DNA from: Pseudarthrobacter sp. NIBRBAC000502772
GTDB lineage: Bacteria > Actinomycetota > Actinomycetes > Actinomycetales > Micrococcaceae
DNA: 64,000 nucleotides
Direction: 5' to 3'
Assembly: GCF_006517235.1 (NCBI RefSeq)
Contig: NZ_CP041188.1
Location: 1,612,001 to 1,676,000, forward strand
In this document: piece by piece, positions 50,547 to 57,543 of the stretch
How positions within the stretch are numbered: position 1 is the first letter of the stretch
How the letters are laid out: each line of letters starts with the position of its first letter
Notes under the pieces: generated by a model
What the model was told of the DNA's origin: nothing
What the model saw: only the letters and a program-made list of their open reading frames with translations
The model's database searches: none
Position numbers and translations under genes: made by a program

Positions 50547-51018
50547 TTACCCCCGCGCCTGCAGCCCCGGCACTCCGTCCTGGATCGCGAAGGAGGCCTT
50601 GGTTGAAACGGGGGCGCCCGGCGTCGTGACGTAGTCCAGAACCCGGAAGTCGGCGGTGAGCGCGTCCTTGGTGATGCGTGTGTTTACGTAGCCGCGGTTG
50701 TCGTTGTAGAACTTCAGGTGCGGGTTCCAGGCCATCACCGGATCCGTGGCGGAGCCGTCGCCGTCGCCGTCGCCGTCACCGTTGGAAGTGATGGAAGTGC
50801 AGACCAGTTCGGAGCCGACCACGGGGGCGGCGGGGTCCTTGTAGTCGATCTTGAGGTCGCGGGCCCAGTTGCCGTGCACGTCGCCGGTGAGGACCACGGC
50901 GTTGCGCACGTTCGCGTCTACCCAGCCGTGGGTGATGCGGCGGCGGGAGGCGGCGTAGCCCGTCCAGCAGCCACTTTCTCCTGCTCGGCGCCGGTGATGG
51001 TGCGGTAGACCTTCAAAT
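50547..51018 (-). pseudogene. phoD ghost with two internal deletions
   Basis: The last 120 codons are nearly intact (NAVVLTGDVHGNWARDLKID through FAIQDGVPGL). Upstream pieces of phoD are fused: KVYRTI joins ITGAEQEK, which joins the YAASRRRITHGWVDAN region, out of frame in part. A GDGDGDG run (GACGGC-type repeats near 50760) is an expansion absent from the intact copy. The signal peptide and half the active site are missing. Confidence 0.85.
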
Positions 51019-51029
51019 GGCCTGGTCCG

Positions 51030-51572
51030 TCAGATCCCGGATGTGCTTCGGATCCAGGAAAGAGCGCGGTCGCGGCGGACGTCGTCATTGGCCACTGTTA
51101 GCAACCGCTCGGCGACGAGGCCTGGATCCACTAAGCCGTGCTCGAGGAGCGCCCTCACAAACAGATGGTCCTTGATCCTGCCTGCGATGAGTTTCGCGGC
51201 ACAAAGGTCGTGGGGCTCCAGACACAGCCCGCTACGTCCATTAGTGTTAGCGTTTCTGACTTTGACCAGGCGGTCCGTCCAACCGGTCGGGAGAACCGCG
51301 GTGTTCTGGCCGACTCCCTGAACATAGAAGCCGTGGGTCTCGTGGAAGTGGGACATTTCACCGATGGCGGCGTCCAGCTCCGTGGCGAGAGACTGGGCGT
51401 CATCGTCCTTCAATGGAGCAACATCGACCTCTTCTGAATGCGTCGCTTCGTCGGGCAGTTCGTCTTCTGTGAAGGACCCGAGGATCGATTGGCTGCCAAT
51501 GATGAAGACGGCATCCTGCCGGATGATTTCGGTGGCCGCACGGATAGCGTGCTCAAGGTCCCTACGCCGCAC
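51030..51572 (-). CDS. DUF6036-like nucleotidyltransferase, candidate toxin
   Basis: 180 residues. The nucleotidyltransferase motif is visible: VFIIGSQSILGSF (hGS block, about 22-34) and HSEEVDVAPL (paired acidic residues, about 46-55). Family-typical blocks HETHGFYVQGVGQNTAVLP, LVKVRNANTNGRSGLCLEPH and DLCAAKLIAGRIKDHLFVRA follow. Full length for the family. Its start overlaps the stop of the upstream HTH gene by 11 bp, so translation is coupled. Paired HTH/nucleotidyltransferase genes occur in many bacteria and resemble toxin-antitoxin or AbiE-like modules, with the transferase as likely toxin. Activity is inferred. Confidence 0.8.
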   Translation of the reverse strand: MRRRDLEHAIRAATEIIRQDAVFIIGSQSILGSFTEDELPDEATHSEEVDVAPLKDDDAQSLATELDAAIGEMSHFHETHGFYVQGVGQNTAVLPTGWTDRLVKVRNANTNGRSGLCLEPHDLCAAKLIAGRIKDHLFVRALLEHGLVDPGLVAERLLTVANDDVRRDRALSWIRSTSGI

Positions 51573-52107
51573 GAGCTGCCTTGTGAATTGCGACGAGCCG
51601 CTCTTCCTGGGAGAGCACGCCGGCGAACGGCGTCATCTGGCGAAGGTCGATACCTCGCTCGTCAGTGCCCAACATGCTCTCCACGAGCCGGTTGATGTCG
51701 CCGCCATTAACGAGAGTGTTCCACTCTGCCACCCAACCGTGTGCGTGGGCACCGCGTGTGCGTGACGCCATCCTCTGGAGGTTTGTCCGTGCCTTGCTGA
51801 GTACCGGCTGGGGATCCTCGCGGACCTTTTGAGCCACGGCCAGATGCAGCTCGTACGAGACTCGTTCTTCACGGCGTGGCAGCCGTGGCCGGCTTTCCCT
51901 GGCTTTTTCGAGCAGGCGTTGGCTCACGGAGGGACTCACTCCGATAACTTCGGCGATCTTGCGAACAGGCATGCCTTCAGCCCAGAGCGCGAAAACTGCT
52001 TCGGCGCGCCGATCGGAAGCCGCGAGCATCTCACGACGGAAATTTTCGGCTGCCGCCCCAGCATCTTTTGCTTTCCGGATGAGCTCATCCGTCATCGTAG
52101 TGAACAC
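51562..52107 (-). CDS. HTH protein paired with nucleotidyltransferase, candidate antitoxin
   Basis: 181 residues from GTG 52107. An N-terminal helix and HTH (RAEAVFALWAEGMPVRKIAE, then VIGVSPSVSQRLLEKARE) bind DNA. The C-terminal half (ELHLAVAQKVREDPQPVLSK, then WVAEWNTLVNGG, then DLRQMTPFAGVLSQEER) is the part conserved in proteins encoded beside DUF6036 transferases. The start codon lies next to a perfect palindrome containing a TAGGAT -10-like box only 7 bp upstream of GTG, so the transcript may be leaderless and self-repressed. An ATG at 52095 is an alternative start. Confidence 0.8.
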   Translation of the reverse strand: MFTTMTDELIRKAKDAGAAAENFRREMLAASDRRAEAVFALWAEGMPVRKIAEVIGVSPSVSQRLLEKARESRPRLPRREERVSYELHLAVAQKVREDPQPVLSKARTNLQRMASRTRGAHAHGWVAEWNTLVNGGDINRLVESMLGTDERGIDLRQMTPFAGVLSQEERLVAIHKAARAA

Positions 52108-52108
52108 G

Positions 52109-52131
52109 CTTGTATCCTACCCCCATACAAG
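52109..52131 (-). promoter_or_regulatory. Perfect palindrome overlapping the promoter of the HTH/transferase pair
   Basis: CTTGTAT-N9-ATACAAG begins one base beyond the GTG start (complement of 52107). On the coding strand TAGGAT falls within the spacer and right arm, placing transcription start at or near the GTG. Binding here would block the promoter, as expected for antitoxin autorepression. Confidence 0.65.
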
Positions 52132-52193
52132 GGGCCGGAAAAGGGCAGCGGCGGGTGGTCGGCAGAAAAGCCAGCCGCCCGCCGTCGTCGTAC

Positions 52194-52244
52194 CGGGGTT
52201 TCGACAGGCTCAACCACCGGAGGTTTCGGCAGGCTCAGCCACCG
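52194..52244. repeat. Dispersed repeat, tandem pair next to a phoD end
   Basis: TTTCGACAGGCTCAACCACC and a second diverged copy (TTTCGGCAGGCTCAGCCACC) precede a phoD 3'-end remnant, the same arrangement as at 10585-10772. The left flank CGTACCGGGG is shared. Confidence 0.85.
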
Positions 52245-52254
52245 ATGAGGCCGG

Positions 52255-52385
52255 GTACCCGTCCTGGATGGCGAAGGAGGCTTTGGTGCTGACGGGGGAT
52301 CCCGGCGTCGTGACGTAGTCCAGGACCCGGAAGTCGGCCGTGAGGGCGTCCTTGGTGATCTTGGTGTTCACGTAGCCGCAGGGGT
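52255..52385 (-). pseudogene. phoD 3'-end remnant
   Basis: CGYVNTKITKDALTADFRVL, then DYVTTPGSPVSTKASFAIQD match the last 44 codons of phoD almost exactly, ending in the dispersed repeat (AEPAETSGG-stop). No upstream phoD sequence follows. Confidence 0.85.
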
Positions 52386-52628
52386 TGTTGATTGTGTCGC
52401 TGTTTGCTCCGCCTACGTATCTCGCTCCGGCTACACCGCGTTGGCGCTCGCGTTCAGGATGGACAACGCCATCCATTTCCCGGTGTTGGCAATCACAGAA
52501 TGCAGCCACCAAAAAACCTCTTGCGGCGCCCATCCTGTAAGCGGAGAATGGCGTCACTGGCGGGGTTCTGTATCCTCTCCGCCGTGGATATCGGGGCTTC
52601 GCCGAAGCCCTATTTTCAGGAGATATCC

Positions 52629-52940
52629 ATGAACATCAAACGTTCCTCCGCTGCCGTCGCCGCCGCAGTACTGGCGGTGCTTTTTGCCGGCGTTGCCCCG
52701 GCTTCAGCCGAGATTGCCGACGAACATGCTGCCTGCACCGGACTCGGCATCTCGGACCATGCAGTCGCCGACGGCCCGGGCGCCGTTGCCGGCATCATCA
52801 CCGAGATCAAGGGTGCCGCCACTGTCTACGGTTTCGACAACATGGGCCAGGTTGTGAGCAAGTTCTCGAAGGTCCATGCCGGCACGCACGTACCAGGCTG
52901 CGAGGAAGCCATTGAGGACATTCTCGTCGCCGGGCCATGA
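52629..52940 (+). CDS. Small secreted protein of unknown function
   Basis: 103 residues. AGGAGATATCC precedes the ATG. The signal peptide (SSAAVAAAVLAVLFAGVAPA) ends at ASAEI. The mature part (ACTGLGISDHAVADGPGAVA, then FSKVHAGTHVPGCEEAIEDI) has two Cys that may form a disulfide, and His residues. Similar small actinobacterial exported proteins have no known role. It is convergent with the hydrolase gene across a hairpin. Confidence 0.75.
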   Translation: MNIKRSSAAVAAAVLAVLFAGVAPASAEIADEHAACTGLGISDHAVADGPGAVAGIITEIKGAATVYGFDNMGQVVSKFSKVHAGTHVPGCEEAIEDILVAGP

Positions 52941-53073
52941 CCTGACGAGTGCAGGCGCTCCGTTCCGGGAAACTGCCCCAATCCGCACTCCCTGAGGCGG
53001 ACGGCTAGCTGGACGGTGCCGGTAGCCCGGCCGCGATCAGCAGGCTGAGCAGGATCAGAATGATCCCCACCGA

Positions 53074-53103
53074 GGGAAGATCCACACACGGCTGGATCTT
53101 CCC
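53074..53103. terminator. Hairpin between convergent genes
   Basis: GGGAAGATCC (53074-53083) and GGATCTTCCC (53094-53103) form a perfect 10-bp stem with a 10-base loop between the secreted-protein and hydrolase genes. There is no strong T tract, so it is a probable but not certain terminator. Confidence 0.65.
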
Positions 53104-53136
53104 TTCGGGGCTCTATTTACCGCGCGGCTCCACCCA

Positions 53137-53904
53137 TCAGTCCGGCGGTCCCTCGGCCCGTTTCCAGTGCTCCCGCAGCAGTCCGGCCAGCCGGTCAGGT
53201 TCGATCCGGTGCGGGGGATCGAAGTGGTGGCGGTCTGCGAACACCTCGAGGCGGAAATCGGAGACGACGGCGGCAAGGCGGTCGGCAACCTCGCCGTAGT
53301 CGTTCGGGTTGCTCAGACCGCCGAGAACGAACAGCACCGGCTTGGTGAACGCGGCAAGCCGGGCGCGGTCCAGGTCATACGTCTTGAACTCCTCCACGAA
53401 GGCTTTGATCCCGGCCGGCCGCTTGGCCATCCACGGCGGCGGGGGACCCTGCGGGGGTGGCGGCAGGACGACGTCGGACTTCACGCCCAGCCTCATGAAG
53501 GCGGGCATGAACTGCTCAGGCGGCAGCGATTCGAGCTGTGCGTACTGCTTCCAGAGCTCGGCGTGGGCAGGGCTCCAGTCCCAGTTCCCGGCCCAGGCGG
53601 CTTCCAAAAGGGTCAGGCTCAGCAGGTGCTCAGGGTGTTTGGCGGCAAAGGCCAGCGCCGCGGCGCCGCCGCCCGAGTAGCCCACCAGATGGAACGCCTT
53701 CCAGCCGCGGACCCCCGCCTCGCGGAGGACGCCGACGGACTCGGTGTCCAGGGTCCAGCCCGGCGGGGGAGCATCGCCCGCGTAGAGTTCCAGGTCCTTG
53801 GCCACGGCGTCGACGCCAGGTCCCAGCGCCTCAATCAGCGCACCGTAGGCAGGTTGGGCGGGGAGCACGCTCCCGGGAAGAAGGATGGCCCGAATTGGTT
53901 CCAT
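53137..53904 (-). CDS. Alpha/beta-fold hydrolase
   Basis: 255 residues. The nucleophile elbow is LVGYSGGGAAALAFAAKHPE (Ser in GYSGG). The N-terminal strand IRAILLPGSVLPAQPAYGAL supplies the oxyanion region. The acid and His candidates are VLFVLGGLSNPNDYGEVADR and VFADRHHFDPPHRIEPDRLA. Substrate unknown. A second, related gene enters the window at 63890, so the two flank the defence-rich segment. A terminator lies on each side. Confidence 0.85.
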   Translation of the reverse strand: MEPIRAILLPGSVLPAQPAYGALIEALGPGVDAVAKDLELYAGDAPPPGWTLDTESVGVLREAGVRGWKAFHLVGYSGGGAAALAFAAKHPEHLLSLTLLEAAWAGNWDWSPAHAELWKQYAQLESLPPEQFMPAFMRLGVKSDVVLPPPPQGPPPPWMAKRPAGIKAFVEEFKTYDLDRARLAAFTKPVLFVLGGLSNPNDYGEVADRLAAVVSDFRLEVFADRHHFDPPHRIEPDRLAGLLREHWKRAEGPPD

Positions 53905-53944
53905 GGTTGGATGCTACGCCCGGGCGGCCGCGATCGGGAACGGC

Positions 53945-53985
53945 AATGGCCCCGGCAGCAGCGTGAAGCTGCGGCCGGGGCCATT
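53945..53985 (-). terminator. Terminator after the DUF4383 gene
   Basis: AATGGCCCCGGC (53945-53956) and GCCGGGGCCATT (53974-53985) form a perfect 12-bp stem around a 17-base loop, just downstream of the gene ending at 54022. Confidence 0.8.
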
Positions 53986-54021
53986 TCGAGTGATGTAGCG
54001 GGGTTTCCCGCCCGGGTGTTC

Positions 54022-54474
54022 CTATGCGCGATCCTTGACGTGGCCCTTGGTGAGGATCACGGCCAGGGCAACCATGCCGACGCCGAGCAGCAGGTGCAGG
54101 ACGTTGTCGAAACCGTTCAGCGGGACAAAGTTGCCGGCCGAATCCTGGGGGACCACCAAGCCGTAGACGAACAGGACCAGGTAGATGATGCCGCCGTAGA
54201 GGAGGAAGGAGCGGGCGCCCGTGGCGGTCTTGGCCATGAGGAGGCCTGCAGCGCCGAAGAGCAGGTGGACGATGTTGTGCAGGGCCGAGACCTGGAAGAG
54301 GCCCAGCAGCATTGCCTCGGAGTGGTGGCCTGCGAAGTGCAGTTCATCAAAGTTGGCCGTAATGCCCGGAACGAAGCCCAGGATGCCGACCAGTAGGAAC
54401 ACTGCACCGACAACTATCGATGCCTTCTGGACGTTGGTGCGGGCTGCCGTTCGGGTGCCGGTGTGCGTTGCCAT
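54022..54474 (-). CDS. DUF4383 membrane protein
   Basis: 150 residues with four predicted helices: ASIVVGAVFLLVGILGFVPG, LGLFQVSALHNIVHLLFGAA, FLLYGGIIYLVLFVYGLVV and VLHLLLGVGMVALAVIL. The HNIVHLLFG and NVLHLLLG histidine-containing motifs are typical of DUF4383 proteins. AGGAG precedes the ATG. It is a common actinobacterial inner-membrane protein with no assigned function. Confidence 0.88.
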   Translation of the reverse strand: MATHTGTRTAARTNVQKASIVVGAVFLLVGILGFVPGITANFDELHFAGHHSEAMLLGLFQVSALHNIVHLLFGAAGLLMAKTATGARSFLLYGGIIYLVLFVYGLVVPQDSAGNFVPLNGFDNVLHLLLGVGMVALAVILTKGHVKDRA

Positions 54475-54630
54475 GGTGATCTCCTGATTGCGATATGTGT
54501 TTATGGATCAGCGGGCTTTCTTTCCTGCCGACCCGTGGGGTTATGTCAGCTATTCGGGCGTGACCGCATGTCGGATGGGTATTCAGAAAATATTCTCGAG
54601 CGCACTCCCAGGTTTCGCAGCGATAATCAT

Positions 54631-54763
54631 GGCGCTACTGGCGACCACCGTCCTGATGGAAAGCGCGCTGAGCTTCCTCGGCGCCGGCCCGCAGCGGCCG
54701 TTCGCCACCCGGGTGCCGTGATCGCAGCTATTCACACCGCCAGCGGTGAGATCGCGCGCCAGC
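54631..54763 (+). pseudogene. Compressed ghost of the transporter operon: dppC piece fused to aldolase piece
   Basis: 54631-54713 matches dppC (VLMESALSFLGAGPQRPFAT at 38562-38627) almost base for base. It joins directly to 54713-54763, which matches the aldolase (VIAAIHTASGEIARQ at 42234-42280). In the intact operon these lie 3.6 kb apart in the same order. The joint uses GGTGCCGTGATCGC-like sequence present in dppC. Confidence 0.85.
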
Positions 54764-54766
54764 TTG

Positions 54767-54824
54767 CCGGTGGTCGAGCCCGCCGGGCTCAGCCGCCGAC
54801 GGTATCGGCAGGCTCGACCACCGG
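54767..54824. repeat. Dispersed repeat, inverted pair at the GGDEF gene 3' end
   Basis: CCGGTGGTCGAGCC (54767-54780) and GGCTCGACCACCGG (54811-54824) form a 14-bp perfect stem. The right arm and loop encode the last residues of the GGDEF protein (VVEPADTVGG) and its stop. Confidence 0.85.
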
Positions 54825-56132
54825 GGTTGATCCGCCGTGGATTTCGTATCGGGCCTTGCCGCCTTGCTTGGCCCGGTACATGGCTGAATCTGCCTGCCGC
54901 AGCAGCTCCGTCACGTCCGCCGTGTCCGTGGTGCGCTGCGCGACGCCCATGCTCAGCGACACCCGCAGCGACCGGTCACCGATGACGAACGGCTCGCTGA
55001 GCGCCTCATAGATCCGCTCGGCGACGGGCCCCGTGGCCGGAGTGCCGTCGTCGTTATCCACAACGACGACGGCGAACTCGTCGCCGCCCAGCCGGGCCAC
55101 CAGGTCGTGGCCGCGGACGCTGGCCCGCAGCCGCTCTGCCAGCTGCGCCAGCAGCGCGTCACCGCCCTCATGGCCCAGGGAATCGTTGACGTCCTTGAAA
55201 TCGTCGATGTCGATGAACAGCAGGCCCTCGTGCCGGGTCCGGCGGTCGCTGTCGGGTTCGAAGGATGCCAGCAGTCGCTCGGCCAGGGCTGCACGGTTGG
55301 CGAGCCCGGTGAGGTCATCGTGTGTGGCCCGGTACGTCAGGGCGTTGTGGCTGTCCTGGAGCGCGGCGGCCATCCCGTTGAAGGCCACGGTCACCTCGCC
55401 GAGTTCGTCGCGCCGGGCCACGTTCAGGCGGTGGCCGTAGTCGCCGGACTGCAGCTTCAGGACGCCCCGGCGGAGGCTGTTGACGGGCCGCATCAGGTCC
55501 TTGACCATCCGGCGCCGGAAATACAGGGTGGCGCCGATGGCCACAACGAACAGCCCGAACCGGCCAATCACCAGAAGCCCTTCAAGTTCGCGTGTGTCCA
55601 CGAGCCCCCTGTTCAGCGCCAGGAGCGAGGACTGCTGGACGGCGGCCAGTTGCGACCGCACGGTGGAGCTTGCGGCCGCGAAGGCAGCGGCATCAGCTAC
55701 ATTGCTCCCCGTGAGGTTCAGTGCCCGGTCACCCCAGAGGCCGGCCTGCTCCAGTCCCGCCTGCCAGTCCTGCTGGGCCATGGAAAGGGCTTCGGTCCGG
55801 CCTTCGTCCGCAACCGGGACGGCGGCGGCCACACGGAAGAGAGCTTCAATGTCCTGCTGCTCCAGGACAAACGCCTCCCTGTTCACGGGCGCCGCCGCCA
55901 GCAACTGGTGTCCCAGTTGCTCATGAGCCTCAAGGGCTGCGGCCAGGTCCGCGACGGTGCCGTACTCGGCCTGCAGCCGGCCGTTCGCAGCTTCCATCTC
56001 GTTCACCACGAACCGGACTCCGACGACCGTGACTGCCGCGCCGACGAACAGGGCCAGGAGCATCAGCGTGAACGCCCCGGACCATTCACGCTGCAGGCTA
56101 AAGGAGCGCAGCGTAGTGGGGGCTCTATTCAT
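54789..56132 (-). CDS. Membrane diguanylate cyclase (HAMP-GGDEF)
   Basis: 447 residues. The first helix is TLMLLALFVGAAVTVVGVRF. A helical extracytoplasmic sensor (about 45-190) follows, then a second helix (VIGRFGLFVVAIGATLYF), a HAMP domain (RRMVKDLMRPVNSLRRGVLK) and a GGDEF domain with ATHDDLTGLANRAAL, LFIDIDDFKDVNDSLGH and active-site RLGGDEFAVVVVD. The intact motif predicts c-di-GMP synthesis. No EAL domain is present. An inhibitory RxxD site is not evident (REL/RASVRGHD upstream). The dispersed repeat supplies its C-terminal ten residues. Confidence 0.92.
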   Translation of the reverse strand: MNRAPTTLRSFSLQREWSGAFTLMLLALFVGAAVTVVGVRFVVNEMEAANGRLQAEYGTVADLAAALEAHEQLGHQLLAAAPVNREAFVLEQQDIEALFRVAAAVPVADEGRTEALSMAQQDWQAGLEQAGLWGDRALNLTGSNVADAAAFAAASSTVRSQLAAVQQSSLLALNRGLVDTRELEGLLVIGRFGLFVVAIGATLYFRRRMVKDLMRPVNSLRRGVLKLQSGDYGHRLNVARRDELGEVTVAFNGMAAALQDSHNALTYRATHDDLTGLANRAALAERLLASFEPDSDRRTRHEGLLFIDIDDFKDVNDSLGHEGGDALLAQLAERLRASVRGHDLVARLGGDEFAVVVVDNDDGTPATGPVAERIYEALSEPFVIGDRSLRVSLSMGVAQRTTDTADVTELLRQADSAMYRAKQGGKARYEIHGGSTPVVEPADTVGG

Positions 56133-56189
56133 GGGCGTCCTCGGACCGGGGTGATGTTATGCCTAAATTACACGGCACTTCCTACAATC

Positions 56190-56233
56190 GGGCTTCGACA
56201 GGCTCAAACACCGGGCGTCACCGGTTTCGGCAG
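56190..56233. repeat. Dispersed repeat downstream of jetD
   Basis: GGCTTCGACAGGCTCAAACA and GGTTTCGGCAGG form a diverged tandem pair. The inner copy touches the jetD stop codon. Confidence 0.75.
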
Positions 56234-57543
56234 GACCAGTCGCCGAGTCGGCCCAGCGCCCAGTCCCAGCGGATCAGCTCTTGCTCCAGCCTGACAGCCG
56301 TCCCGAAGGCGTCATTGCGGAGGCCTTCGTACAGTGCGGACTCATCAGGTGTCAGCCTGCCAAGCGAAGCCTTCGACGGCGACGGCTCGGTCACCCATGC
56401 ATCTCGGTGTGCCAGCAGCGTGGCCTCGTCCATCATCACGCTCATCACATGCGGGTGGATCGCCCGCAGCTGGTCCAGGATCCGGAACCCGTGGGTGTCC
56501 AGATCGCCCCAGTACAGGACCTCGCGGTCGCGCAGCCACCCTGCATCCCGCAGCGACGAGAAACCATAGCCGCCGCCATAAATAGCCAGCGTGTCCTGCC
56601 TGTCGGGGAGGGCCAGAAAGTTGACGAGGTTTTCCGTGATCAGAACTTTGGTGACCGGCAGGCTCAGCGTACTGAAGGCTTCAGCGGTCACGGTCAGGTC
56701 CCGCGCCGTGCCCAGCAGTGGCACGGCAGGATCCAGCACGCGGAACCTGACCAGCTCCGGCGGATGCAGGAAGCCGTGGCCCGCGGCAAAGCGCGCCGCC
56801 GGCGTCCGGGCCGGCGTTAGCCCCAGCAGCGAACCGGGCTCAGCGGGAAAGTCCGGAAGAGAGTCCTCGTCCGGCTCAATCTCGGCGCGCACGGAATCAG
56901 CCCGCAGCGCCATGGCCAGCTCGCTGATCACCGCCCTGTGGTTCTCGATGAACTTGGTGTGCACACCGGGAAGGCTCAGCTGACGCACATAGATGCCGGG
57001 CACGGGATTGTCCTCCAGCCACAGGGCCACCCGGGCCGCTGTCAGCGCGTCAGCCCCGAGTTCCAGCAGCTTGAGCGGCCGCTTCAGCGCCCAGCCGCGG
57101 AACAAGGAGTGCAGCGAGGCCAGACTCCCGGCAAGCTCCACGAACCGGGCTGCATCCTTCGCCTTACCCACAAAGCCGATCTCGGCCTCGGCGTTTGCAA
57201 AGACCGCCGCCGCCGGAAGCTGGTTGGCCCCCACCGTGGTGCGCCCCACCTCTGCGGTTTCCAGGCTGAACGGACCCACCGCGGCGAACAACTCAGCCGC
57301 CCACGCACTCGCCGCCGCGTAGTCAGTCCGGAGCGTCGCCGCCGTCGGACGTTTCAACGGACGACGGCGGGGGTGCAGTCCGCTGGGTTCCAGTACCTCG
57401 CGGAGCAACGCGCCGCTGCCCCAGGCCTTCAGCGACTGCGCCCGCAGGTCAGCCAGTGTGGTCCAGCCCTGAGCCCGGCCCGCCTGCGCCTGGCCCGCCT
57501 GTGCCCGGCCCGGGGCGGAAGCCGAAAGCCGGTCACCCGGCAC
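56218..57543 (-). CDS. jetD: Wadjet JetD nuclease subunit (DUF3322/DUF2220)
   Basis: 441 residues. The N-terminal half matches DUF3322 (ADLRAQSLKAWGSGALLREV, then FVELAGSLASLHSLFRGWAL, then RQLSLPGVHTKFIENHRAVI). The C-terminal half is the DUF2220/Toprim-like part with the catalytic acids in VLITENLVNFLALP and YWGDLDTHGFRILDQL. In known Wadjet systems JetD is the topoisomerase VI-like nuclease that cuts plasmid DNA extruded by JetABC. The 5' end overlaps jetC by 11 bp. The N-terminal QAGQAQAGRAQ segment is low complexity, so a later start is possible. Confidence 0.93.
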   Translation of the reverse strand: MPGDRLSASAPGRAQAGQAQAGRAQGWTTLADLRAQSLKAWGSGALLREVLEPSGLHPRRRPLKRPTAATLRTDYAAASAWAAELFAAVGPFSLETAEVGRTTVGANQLPAAAVFANAEAEIGFVGKAKDAARFVELAGSLASLHSLFRGWALKRPLKLLELGADALTAARVALWLEDNPVPGIYVRQLSLPGVHTKFIENHRAVISELAMALRADSVRAEIEPDEDSLPDFPAEPGSLLGLTPARTPAARFAAGHGFLHPPELVRFRVLDPAVPLLGTARDLTVTAEAFSTLSLPVTKVLITENLVNFLALPDRQDTLAIYGGGYGFSSLRDAGWLRDREVLYWGDLDTHGFRILDQLRAIHPHVMSVMMDEATLLAHRDAWVTEPSPSKASLGRLTPDESALYEGLRNDAFGTAVRLEQELIRWDWALGRLGDWSCRNR

